Source of the DNA: RGIG6904 sp024680835
Lineage (GTDB): Bacteria; Bacillota; Clostridia; Lachnospirales; Lachnospiraceae
Direction: 5' to 3'
Assembly (NCBI GenBank): GCA_024680835.1
Contig: JAILBP010000018.1
Location: 1 to 39,860, forward strand
DNA length: 39,860 nucleotides
The notes under the pieces are model-generated. The model saw only the letters and a list, made by a program, of their open reading frames with translations, ran no database searches and had not been told where the DNA came from. Position 1 is the first letter of the stretch, and the number at the start of each line of letters is the position of its first letter. Shown here piece by piece: positions 32,142-39,860 of this stretch. The position numbers and the translations under genes are program-made.

Positions 32142-33422
32142 CTAAAATCTGCCGAGGTATCTGTTTATCTCCCATTCAGATACGCTAGTCATATAAGACT
32201 CCCACTCCTTCATCTTGATCCTCGAATAGATCTCTGTAAACTCATTTCCAAGAATACTTTTGATCAATTCATCTTCGCCCAGCGCCATAACCGCTTCCCT
32301 CAGATTATCCGGAAGCCTTTCCTGCGTTTTTTCCGTGGTATCGCTCTCCCGGTTTAGCCGCATGTCATTTATGCCATCGATACCTGCAGCGATACAGCAC
32401 GCAAACAGAGTATAGGGATTTGATGAACCGTCGGGAAGTCTGAATTCAACTTTTACATGAGCTTTGTCACTGTTTATCCTTACCAGGCTCCTCTCTCCCG
32501 AAAACGCAAAATCTATAAACTGTGGTGCAGGGAATCCTGCAGCCAGTCTTTTGTATGAGTTAACGGTAGGGCAGGCGATGGCAGCTATGGCTTTTGCATG
32601 TTTCATAAGCCCGTAGGCGAAAGCCTCGGCTTCTCTCGTTATTTTCCCGTCATCATCTTTGAAAGCATTGTCTCCGTTTTCATACACGGAAAAATTGGTA
32701 TGCATGGCCGATCCCGCAACATTTTCCCTGGGCTTCGGCATGAACGTTGCGTAAAGACCGAACCTCTTAGCCACAGATCTCACGGCAAAACGGAAGGTCT
32801 GTATATCATCAGCCATCTTCATGGCCTCCGCATCATGAAACTCTATCACATGCTGCGCCGGCGCACTCTCATGGAATGACGCCTTGATATCAAAACCCAG
32901 TTCCTCCAGCATCAGCACAATGTCACGTCTTGCATTCTCTCCGAAATCCAGAGGTCCCACATCCATATATCCGCCCTTCTCATGCGTCACGGTAGTCGGC
33001 AGACCGAATTCATCCGTATGGAACAGGAAAAACTCACACTCCGGATCAGCCTTAAAGCTGAATCCCTTTTCCGCATAGGTCTGCAAAGTCCTCCTCAGAA
33101 TAGTCCTGGGGCTCAACTCAAAGGGCGTGCCATCCTCCCTGCAAACATCGCATACGATCTTTGCAACCTTTCCCTGCTGCGGTCTCCAGGGCAGTATCGT
33201 AAAACTGTCCGCATCGGGATACAGATAAAAACGCTCATCCGTATAATACTCATTTCCGAACATTGCGGAACCGTCAAAGGAATATCTTCCGGCGAACACC
33301 TTCTCCATCTGTCCAGGTGTCACCGCCATGTTCTTTAAGCTCCCGAAAATATCTGTATACTGAAGGCGGATGAACTCCACGTCCTCGTCTTCTATTATAT
33401 TCATAATATCCTGCTCTGTCAT
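32142..33422 (-). CDS. glnA: Glutamine synthetase type I, divergent
   Basis: At 426 aa it is slightly shorter than typical GSI-alpha (about 440). It shows GS landmarks in altered form: FDGSAMFG, DPECEFFLF (ATP/metal glutamates), HESAPAQHVIEF, AGSAMHTNFSVY, NSYKRLAAGFPAP and VEFRLPDGSSNPYTLFA. The core Glu, His and Arg residues are kept, but the usual NGSGMH and WSARNRS-type strings are altered. Activity is likely but not certain; it could be a GS-like ligase acting on another substrate. GAGGAGGG precedes the ATG at 33422; a 36-residue upstream extension is rejected. It is the first gene of the glnA-ANTAR-mntP unit. Confidence 0.88.
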   Translation of the reverse strand: MTEQDIMNIIEDEDVEFIRLQYTDIFGSLKNMAVTPGQMEKVFAGRYSFDGSAMFGNEYYTDERFYLYPDADSFTILPWRPQQGKVAKIVCDVCREDGTPFELSPRTILRRTLQTYAEKGFSFKADPECEFFLFHTDEFGLPTTVTHEKGGYMDVGPLDFGENARRDIVLMLEELGFDIKASFHESAPAQHVIEFHDAEAMKMADDIQTFRFAVRSVAKRFGLYATFMPKPRENVAGSAMHTNFSVYENGDNAFKDDDGKITREAEAFAYGLMKHAKAIAAIACPTVNSYKRLAAGFPAPQFIDFAFSGERSLVRINSDKAHVKVEFRLPDGSSNPYTLFACCIAAGIDGINDMRLNRESDTTEKTQERLPDNLREAVMALGEDELIKSILGNEFTEIYSRIKMKEWESYMTSVSEWEINRYLGRF

Positions 33423-33467
33423 ATAACCCTCCTCATCCATGATCCACCGCTTACAATACAAAGCACA

Positions 33468-33491
33468 GCGACCGCGCACAAACGCAGCCGC
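33468..33491 (-). promoter_or_regulatory. Hairpin with six-nt loop in the glnA leader
   Basis: On the minus strand GCGGCTGCG pairs with CGCGGTCGC (9 bp, two wobbles) around the hexaloop TTTGTG. It lies near the start of the leader. ANTAR targets are paired hexaloop hairpins with A at loop position 1 and G at position 4. Here G4 fits, A1 does not, and no clear second hairpin is found. Confidence 0.4.
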
Positions 33492-33501
33492 CGTGAAGAA
33501 C

Positions 33502-33530
33502 ATAATAACATATTTATTTTCACATAACAA
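33502..33530 (-). promoter_or_regulatory. glnA promoter
   Basis: On the minus strand TTGTTA (33525-33530), a 17-nt spacer and TATTAT (33502-33507) are seen, only about 9 nt after the gltD stop codon. The transcript would carry a leader of about 70 nt. Confidence 0.65.
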
Positions 33531-33538
33531 TGCTTATA

Positions 33539-35047
33539 TCACAAATTTGAATAACCCATCAATGACTCATCCACAGCCTTTGCCACCTGTCTGCCTTCCG
33601 CTATTGCCCAGACTACCAGTGACTGCCCTCTGTGCATATCACCTGCGCAGAAAACCCTGTCCTTAGTCGTGGCGAACTTTCCGGGCTCTGTCTTCACATT
33701 GGTACGCCCGTCACACTCAACATCAAAGGTCTTTCTCACATACTCTTCAGAACCCAGAAAACCGGCTGCTATCAGCACAAGGTCTGCCTTCAGTTCCTTC
33801 TCTGTGCCCTCCACCGGCACCATGTTCATCCTGCCGGTCTTCTTATCTTTTTCGGGCTTCAGCTCAACGGTGCGTACACCCTTGAGCGCTCCCTTTTTAT
33901 CTTTTATGAATTCTTTGACAGTGGTCTGATATACGCGGGGGTCGTGACCGAATTTTTCGATGGCCTCCTCCTGACCGTAATCGGTCTTCAGGATCTTCGG
34001 CCATTCAGGCCACGGGTTTGAGGCCGTCCTCTCCTGCGGCGGCTTCGGCATCATCTCAAGCTGCGTCACCTGGGAAACACCGAGCCTGACAGATGTGCCG
34101 ACACAGTCGTTTCCTGTATCGCCTCCGCCTATGACTACGACATGTTTATTCTTAAGACTCTTAAACCTGAACTTTGTATTTTCGATGAGCTCATCAGCAT
34201 CGTAATCCAGATCCATCAGCTTTTTGCTCACTTCCTTCAGGAAATCAACTGCAAACATTATGCCTGTGGCATCGCGGCCTTCGGCCTTAATATCCCTCGG
34301 ATTGGAAGCGCCACAGCAAAGAATGACGCGGTCAAACTCCTTTAAGAGCTCCTCGCCCTTCACATCAACGCCCACATTTACGTTACACTTAAAGGTGATG
34401 CCTGCCTCTTCCATCAGCTTTATGCGCCTGTCTATAACACGCTTGTCCAGCTTCATATTGGGAATGCCGTATCTTAACAATCCTCCCACGCGGTCGCTTC
34501 TCTCAAAAACCGTCACACTGTGTCCCCGTCTGTTCAGAAGCTGCGCTGCGGCAAGCCCCGATGGGCCGCTTCCTATGACAGCAACCTTTTTACCCGTGCG
34601 ATGTTCGGGCGCCTCCTCTTTTACCAGACCGTGCTCAAAAGCATACTCTATTATAGCCTTCTCGTTTTCCTTTGTGGAAACCGGTTCATCTCCCAGCCCG
34701 CAGGTACATGCGTTCTCACACAGCGCCGGACACACCCTGGATGTGAACTCGGGGAGCCCGTGAGTTATGGACAGCCTGTTGTAAGCTGCCTCGAGATTGC
34801 CGTGGTACACGAGGTCGTTGGTCTCCGGCACAAGATTGTGCAGCGGACATCCGCTGGCCATTCCCGCTATCATGGCTCCCGCCTGGCAGAAAGGAACGCC
34901 GCAGGCCATACACCTGGCGGCCTGCTGCCTCTGTTCTTCAAGAGTAAGCCTGCCGTGAAACTCCTCAAAATTCAGCATACGCTCTGCGGCAGGTGTAACC
35001 TCGCCGCAAGCGCGCTCATATTCCAAAAAACCAGTTGGTTTTCCCAT
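33539..35047 (-). CDS. gltD: Glutamate synthase small (beta) subunit
   Basis: The 502-aa protein has N-terminal [4Fe-4S] cysteines (ARCMACGVPFCQ, GCPLHN, CPALCENACTCGLGDEPV), an FAD-binding motif VIGSGPSGLAAAQLLNRRGHSVTVFER and an NADPH-binding motif VVIGGGDTGNDCVGTSVRLG. It passes electrons from NADPH to GltB. The ribosome binding site is AGGAGG. It follows gltB by 75 nt and ends just before the glnA promoter. Glutamate synthase and glutamine synthetase together form the GS-GOGAT cycle. Confidence 0.96.
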   Translation of the reverse strand: MGKPTGFLEYERACGEVTPAAERMLNFEEFHGRLTLEEQRQQAARCMACGVPFCQAGAMIAGMASGCPLHNLVPETNDLVYHGNLEAAYNRLSITHGLPEFTSRVCPALCENACTCGLGDEPVSTKENEKAIIEYAFEHGLVKEEAPEHRTGKKVAVIGSGPSGLAAAQLLNRRGHSVTVFERSDRVGGLLRYGIPNMKLDKRVIDRRIKLMEEAGITFKCNVNVGVDVKGEELLKEFDRVILCCGASNPRDIKAEGRDATGIMFAVDFLKEVSKKLMDLDYDADELIENTKFRFKSLKNKHVVVIGGGDTGNDCVGTSVRLGVSQVTQLEMMPKPPQERTASNPWPEWPKILKTDYGQEEAIEKFGHDPRVYQTTVKEFIKDKKGALKGVRTVELKPEKDKKTGRMNMVPVEGTEKELKADLVLIAAGFLGSEEYVRKTFDVECDGRTNVKTEPGKFATTKDRVFCAGDMHRGQSLVVWAIAEGRQVAKAVDESLMGYSNL

Positions 35048-35122
35048 TTTTGTTTGCCTCCTACTAACTAATGAATTGCACCCGAACCATTTTCATAAAC
35101 CGGAGCATTTCTCTCGAAACCG

Positions 35123-38100
35123 TCACTTAGATACACAGGTGTAGAATGCTTCGATCTGAGCCTCCTCGCGGCTCATACCGCCCTCCTCCAGCACTCTTGT
35201 GGCGGATATCAGCTTCTTGTAATCCTCCGGGATTATCTTCTTAAACTTAGGGAGTTCCTTGTCAAAGCTTTCCAGGATCTTCTGCGCCTTTATGGAACCT
35301 GTGTATTTCACATGCTTTTCCAATATAAGCCTGAGTTCCTCGCAATCGGTTTTTGTATCCACCTTTTCCATGAGCACCATCTCTTTATTAAGATTGCGGT
35401 AAAGTCTGTTATGCTCATCATAAACATATGCGATACCGCCGCTCATGCCGGCAGCAAAGTTTTTGCCTGTAGGTCCTATAATGACTGCTCGTCCGCCTGT
35501 CATGTACTCGCAGCCGTGCTCGCCCACACCTTCTACCACTGCCACCGCTCCGGAATTTCTGACACAGAATCTCTCTCCTGCCATACCAGCTATGTAAGCC
35601 TCTCCGCTGGTAGCGCCATAGAGAGCAACATTACCTGCTATAATATTGTCCTCAGCCTCATAACCCGCATCGGAAGGCGCTTTCACCACGATCTTTCCGC
35701 CCGATAATCCTTTGCCGAGATAATCATTGGCATCTCCCGTCAGCTCAATTGTAAGTCCCGAAGGTATAAACGCTCCGAAGCTCTGTCCTGCCGCACCGGT
35801 ACATTTCAGTGTTACAGTGTCTTCCTTGAGATCGTCACCGTTCAGTTCTGTAATGGCAGATCCCAAAAGTGTTCCGAAGGTTCTGTCTGTATTCGTAACC
35901 TCGATCTCGTACTCTGTTTTTTCACCTTTTTCTATGGCTTTTCTGATCTTCTTATCTTTTAACAGCTGCGCTTCATCCTTGGTATTCTCCAGCATGAAAT
36001 CATAGATATCTGCCGGGTTGAAGGTCTTGTTTTCCGATGAAGTATGCATCAGCACCCTGGAGAGATCGATATGACCTGCCGCGCCGGTAAGTCCGTCTTT
36101 TTTCTTTAAGAGATCAGTTCTGCCCACCAGCTCATCTATGGTGCGCACACCGAGTCTTGCCATGTACTCTCTCAGTTCCCTTGCGATGAAGATCATGAAA
36201 TTCTCCACATATTCGGGTTTTCCCATGAATCTCTTCCGAAGCTCCGGATTCTGGGTTGCGACACCCATCGGGCAGGTATCAAGGTTGCAGACCCTCATCA
36301 TGACGCAGCCGAGCGTCACAAGGGGTGCGGTTGCAAAGCCGAATTCCTCCGCTCCCAGTATTGCAGCGATGGCAACATCCCTTCCCGACATCAGCTTTCC
36401 GTCAGTCTCTATGACTACACGCTGTCTCAAACCGTTCTGTATCAGAGTCTGATGCGTCTCTGCCAGTCCAAGCTCCCAGGGGAGTCCGGCGTTGTGGATA
36501 GACGAAAGGGGTGCAGCGCCTGTTCCTCCGTCGTAACCGGATATGAGCACAACCTGTGCCCCTGCCTTTGCAACTCCCGCAGCTACAGTTCCTACTCCGG
36601 CCTCAGACACCAGCTTTACGGAAATACGGGCTTTTTTATTTGCATTCTTCAGATCATATATCAGCTGCGCCAGATCCTCTATAGAATAAATATCATGATG
36701 GGGCGGCGGTGAGATAAGGCTCACACCTGGCGTTGAGTGCCTTGTCTTTGCTATCCAGGGATATACCTTTTTAGCAGGAAGATGACCGCCCTCACCGGGC
36801 TTTGCACCCTGGGCCATCTTAATCTGTATCTCTTTTGCGCTACACAGATACCTGCTGGTGACACCGAATCGTCCGCTGGCAACCTGCTTGATAGCTGAGC
36901 TCCTGTCATGATCAGTGCCCGCAGACTCGAGTCTCTCGTCGCTCTCTCCGCCCTCACCGGAATTAGATTTTCCGTGGAGATGATTCATGGCAACCGCCAG
37001 TGCCTCGTGGGCTTCCTCAGATATGGAGCCGTAGGACATGGCTCCCGTCTTAAATCTTTTTACTATGTTTTCTTCGCTCTCAACCTCATATATAGGCACG
37101 CCGGTCTCGGGATACACAAAATCCATAAGACTTCTGATATAGCCCGTCTCCTCGGCATCCACCATTGACGTGTACTGCTTAAACTCCCCGTAATCGCCGT
37201 CTCTGGTGGCCTTCTGCAGCATGTGGATAGTCCTGGGATTGTATCTGTGAAGCTCACCCTGAGCGCGCATCTTATGCCTTCCGACGGATGCTACGGTAAG
37301 ATCCACGGGAAGCCCTAAGGGATCAAAGGCTTTCGAATGCTGCCTGTCAGTCGCTTCCGCAATATCCTCAAGACTGATGCCGTCAATAGGGCTTACCGTT
37401 CCCGGAAAATATTTGTCCATAACATCCTGAGCTATACCTATAGCTTCGAACATCTTACTGCCCTGATAAGACTGTATGGTGGATATACCCATCTTAGATG
37501 CGATCTTGACTATGCCGTTTATGACAGCCTTGTCGTAATCCTCCACGGCAGCATAGTAATCCTTGTCCAGAAGTCCGTCCTCTATAAGCCTTGAAATAGA
37601 GGCGTGAGCCAAATATGGATTTACTGCTCTCGCACCGAATCCCAAAAGAGTCGCGAAATGGTGCACCGCACGAGGTTCTCCTGACTCCAGTATGATGGAC
37701 ATGGCAGTACATCTCTTGGTCTGCACCAGATGCTTATGTACAGCTGCCACCGCCAAAAGAGACGGTATGGCAACATGGTTTTCATCCACCCCTCTGTCCG
37801 AGAGGATGAGGATGTTGGTACCTGCGCTGTACGCCTTGTCCACCTGTACAAAGAGCTGGTCCAGAACACGCTCTATGGGCGTGCTCTTATAGTACAATAT
37901 AGAAACCTTTGTAACCTTGAATCCCGGTTTGTTCATGGATGCTATCTTCATGAGGTCGAGATCCGAAAGAATGGGGTTCTCTATCTTTACAACATTACAG
38001 TTTTCCGGCTTTTCGGACAGCAGATTTCCGTTTTTTCCAACATATACCGTAGTGGATGTGACTATCTTCTCACGGATGGAATCTATGGGCGGATTGGTAA

Positions 38101-39649
38101 CCTGTGCAAAGAGCTGCTTGAAGTAATTGAACAGCGGCTGGTACTGTCCGGACAGGACAGCCAGCGGTGTGTCAACTCCCATGGATCCTATGAGCTCATT
38201 TCCGGTCAGAGCCATGTTGGAGATCTCTTCCATATACTCCTCATAAGAATAGCCAAAGGAGCGAAGCAGCTTGTGAAGCTCGGTATTATCGTAGGATATG
38301 GTCTTATGATTCGGTATCTTCAGATCGGAGAGGGCTATAAGATTGCTGTCCAGCCACTCGCCGTATGGTTCCTTGTAGGAATAGCGTTCCTTAAGCTCCT
38401 CGTCGGATATTATGCGGCCTTCCTTTGTGTCCACCAGCAGCATCTTGCCGGGATGAAGTCTCTCTTTTTTCAGGATGGTCTTTTCATCCACCGGCAGAAC
38501 GCCAACCTCGGAGCTCAATATCAGCCTGTCGTCGCTCGTCACATAATACCTGGATGGTCTCAGTCCGTTTCTGTCCAATATTGCACCCATCACATCTCCG
38601 TCCGAGAACAGTATGGAAGCCGGACCGTCCCAGGGTTCCATCATGGTGGCGTAATACTGGTAAAAATCACGCTCTTCCTTGGATATGGTATCGTTGTGTG
38701 CCCAAGGCTCCGGTATCAGTATGCTGGCGGCGAGGGGCAGATCCATGCCTGCCATAGTCAGAAACTCCAGAGTGTTGTCTAACATTGCGGAATCCGAACC
38801 CGACTGTGATATAACAGGCAAAACCTTTGTCATATCCTCGGATGAGAAGAGATCCGTAAACATTGTCTCCTCCCTTGCCAGCATGTTGTCCGCATTTCCT
38901 TTTATAGTGTTGATCTCACCGTTGTGCACCAGCATTCTGTTGGGATGGGCTCTCTCCCAGCTGGGGTTCGTATTTGTGGAAAATCTTGAATGCACCATGG
39001 CGATGGCAGATTCAAAGCTTTTATCCTGAAGATCCGCAAAGAAGGTGCGCAGCTGTCCCACCAAAAACATACCCTTATATACTATGGTGCGGCATGACAG
39101 TGAGGGCACATAGGTCAGGGCGTTGCTCTGCTCAAAAACACGCCTTATGATGTAGAGCTTTCTGTCAAACTCCCTGTCAGTCTTCGCAGATGCAGGTCTC
39201 TCCACAAAGCCCTGGTATATCTCCGGCATACTGTCGATGGCCTTCTGTCCCAGAACATTCGGGTAAGTCACAACCTTTCTCCATCCCAGGAATTTCAGTC
39301 CTTCCTTGTCCACTATGACCTCAAACATTTTCATGGCCTGACTCTTCTTGAGCTCATTCTGTGGAAAGAAAAACATACCTACCGCATATTCTCTCTCTTT
39401 TCCTATGGAGATACCCTCTTTTGCGCAGAGCTTAGAGAAAAACTTATGCGGTATCTGTGTCAGTATACCAACTCCGTCACCTGTCTCGCCCTTAGCATCC
39501 TTGCCGGCACGGTGCTCTAAATTCTCTACGATCTTTAAGGCATCATCCACGATCCTGTGGCTCTTTTTTCCCTTGATGTTCACCACTGCGCCTATGCCGC
39601 AGTTATCATGTTCAAATTCACTCCTGTATAATCCTTTTGATTCTTCCAT
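35123..39649 (-). CDS. gltB: Glutamate synthase large (alpha) subunit
   Basis: The 1508-aa protein is full length. It has an N-terminal class II glutamine amidotransferase domain (nucleophile C17 in HDNCGIGAVV, implying removal of a 16-residue propeptide), a central domain, an FMN-binding synthase domain (GAKPGEGGHLPAKKVYPWIAKTRHSTPGVSLISPPPHHDIYSIEDLAQLI, VLISGYDGGTGAAPLSS), [3Fe-4S] cysteines in GCVMMRVCNLDTCPMG and the C-terminal GXGXG beta-helix. It converts 2-oxoglutarate and glutamine to two glutamates. The start has GGGGG upstream, 19 nt after the pyrG stop. Confidence 0.97.
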   Translation of the reverse strand: MEESKGLYRSEFEHDNCGIGAVVNIKGKKSHRIVDDALKIVENLEHRAGKDAKGETGDGVGILTQIPHKFFSKLCAKEGISIGKEREYAVGMFFFPQNELKKSQAMKMFEVIVDKEGLKFLGWRKVVTYPNVLGQKAIDSMPEIYQGFVERPASAKTDREFDRKLYIIRRVFEQSNALTYVPSLSCRTIVYKGMFLVGQLRTFFADLQDKSFESAIAMVHSRFSTNTNPSWERAHPNRMLVHNGEINTIKGNADNMLAREETMFTDLFSSEDMTKVLPVISQSGSDSAMLDNTLEFLTMAGMDLPLAASILIPEPWAHNDTISKEERDFYQYYATMMEPWDGPASILFSDGDVMGAILDRNGLRPSRYYVTSDDRLILSSEVGVLPVDEKTILKKERLHPGKMLLVDTKEGRIISDEELKERYSYKEPYGEWLDSNLIALSDLKIPNHKTISYDNTELHKLLRSFGYSYEEYMEEISNMALTGNELIGSMGVDTPLAVLSGQYQPLFNYFKQLFAQVTNPPIDSIREKIVTSTTVYVGKNGNLLSEKPENCNVVKIENPILSDLDLMKIASMNKPGFKVTKVSILYYKSTPIERVLDQLFVQVDKAYSAGTNILILSDRGVDENHVAIPSLLAVAAVHKHLVQTKRCTAMSIILESGEPRAVHHFATLLGFGARAVNPYLAHASISRLIEDGLLDKDYYAAVEDYDKAVINGIVKIASKMGISTIQSYQGSKMFEAIGIAQDVMDKYFPGTVSPIDGISLEDIAEATDRQHSKAFDPLGLPVDLTVASVGRHKMRAQGELHRYNPRTIHMLQKATRDGDYGEFKQYTSMVDAEETGYIRSLMDFVYPETGVPIYEVESEENIVKRFKTGAMSYGSISEEAHEALAVAMNHLHGKSNSGEGGESDERLESAGTDHDRSSAIKQVASGRFGVTSRYLCSAKEIQIKMAQGAKPGEGGHLPAKKVYPWIAKTRHSTPGVSLISPPPHHDIYSIEDLAQLIYDLKNANKKARISVKLVSEAGVGTVAAGVAKAGAQVVLISGYDGGTGAAPLSSIHNAGLPWELGLAETHQTLIQNGLRQRVVIETDGKLMSGRDVAIAAILGAEEFGFATAPLVTLGCVMMRVCNLDTCPMGVATQNPELRKRFMGKPEYVENFMIFIARELREYMARLGVRTIDELVGRTDLLKKKDGLTGAAGHIDLSRVLMHTSSENKTFNPADIYDFMLENTKDEAQLLKDKKIRKAIEKGEKTEYEIEVTNTDRTFGTLLGSAITELNGDDLKEDTVTLKCTGAAGQSFGAFIPSGLTIELTGDANDYLGKGLSGGKIVVKAPSDAGYEAEDNIIAGNVALYGATSGEAYIAGMAGERFCVRNSGAVAVVEGVGEHGCEYMTGGRAVIIGPTGKNFAAGMSGGIAYVYDEHNRLYRNLNKEMVLMEKVDTKTDCEELRLILEKHVKYTGSIKAQKILESFDKELPKFKKIIPEDYKKLISATRVLEEGGMSREEAQIEAFYTCVSK

Positions 39650-39668
39650 GGTCGTATTTCCCCCGGTT

Positions 39669-39860
39669 TCATATTTCTTTTCTGTAATCCAGAGCCGCCT
39701 GTATCAGTCCCCTGAACAGCGGATGAGCCTCGTCGGGTCTTGACTTAAACTCCGGATGTGCCTGTGTCGCAACGAAAAACGGATGATCTTTAAGCTCTAT
39801 CATCTCCACTATCCTGCCGTCGGGTGACATCCCGGACAGCTCCATTCCGTTCTCCGTAAA
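39669..39860 (-). CDS. pyrG: CTP synthase, C-terminal end (partial)
   Basis: Only the last 63 residues are in the window; the gene continues past the right edge. The visible part reads GMELSGMSPDGRIVEMIELK, then HPFFVATQAHPEFKSRP and HPLFRGLIQAAL, which are the end of the CTP synthase glutaminase domain, including the His and Glu (HPE) of the catalytic triad. The enzyme makes CTP from UTP with glutamine. The stop at 39669 is 19 nt before gltB, so gltBD is probably transcribed with pyrG. Confidence 0.9.
   Translation of the reverse strand, partial: FTENGMELSGMSPDGRIVEMIELKDHPFFVATQAHPEFKSRPDEAHPLFRGLIQAALDYRKEI

Noticed and set aside
37730..38782. A 350-residue plus-strand reading frame
   Set aside because: It lies wholly antisense within gltB, has no family resemblance and no ribosome binding site. 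It is a shadow frame of a highly coding region.
1..39860. CRISPR arrays, insertion sequences and rRNA genes
   Set aside because: No regularly spaced identical repeats, transposase motifs or rRNA-like sequence were seen on either strand.

Overview
The window looks like a stretch of chromosome from an anaerobic Firmicute of the class Clostridia, most likely a member of the Lachnospiraceae. The grounds are strong AGGAGG-type ribosome binding sites throughout, a six-cysteine (SCIFF) RiPP precursor with its radical SAM maturase, a fused SecDF, a glutamine synthetase paired with an ANTAR-domain regulator, and a signal-less BMP-like protein next to a metallophosphoesterase. I assign family level only, not a species.

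Left end (1 to about 4.45 kb): the int-proximal end of an integrated mobile element. A tyrosine integrase, an excisionase-like HTH protein and a small basic protein run rightward, towards the 3' end of a tRNA-Pro(CGG) gene. Divergent from them are an XRE repressor-like gene and an AlbA_2/Schlafen-AAA_4 + HATPase protein gene. The shared intergenic region holds a good promoter and three similar 18-bp dyads that are candidate operators. The other end of the element lies outside the window.

4.45 to 16 kb: housekeeping genes, mostly on the minus strand. They are tRNA-Pro, a cation diffusion facilitator, two class I/II aminotransferases, rarA, a metallophosphoesterase, an unusual ParB-like + BMP-domain protein, and dapB-dapA (lysine/diaminopimelate synthesis). 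murG is divergent from dapA and has a highly structured 5' leader.

15.5 to 24 kb: carAB (carbamoyl phosphate synthase) is followed on the same strand by a small polysaccharide/cell-envelope set: hexapeptide acyltransferase, initiating sugar-phosphate transferase, an epimerase-GT2 fusion and a secreted N-acetylmuramoyl-L-alanine amidase.

24 to 31 kb: glyA-serS, secDF, and the SCIFF locus (scfA-scfB).

31 to 39.86 kb: a nitrogen-assimilation block. In transcription order (right to left) it is the end of pyrG (CTP synthase), gltB, gltD, then a promoter, then glnA (a divergent GSI), a pseudo-receiver ANTAR protein and mntP. Together with carA, this puts four glutamine-consuming or glutamine-producing activities in one region.

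The most unusual features are the ParB-like/BMP fusion without a signal peptide, the operator array and attachment region of the element, the structured leaders of murG and carA, and the glnA-ANTAR-mntP unit. I saw no CRISPR array, no insertion sequence and no rRNA. Positions of short sites were read by eye and may be off by a base in places.
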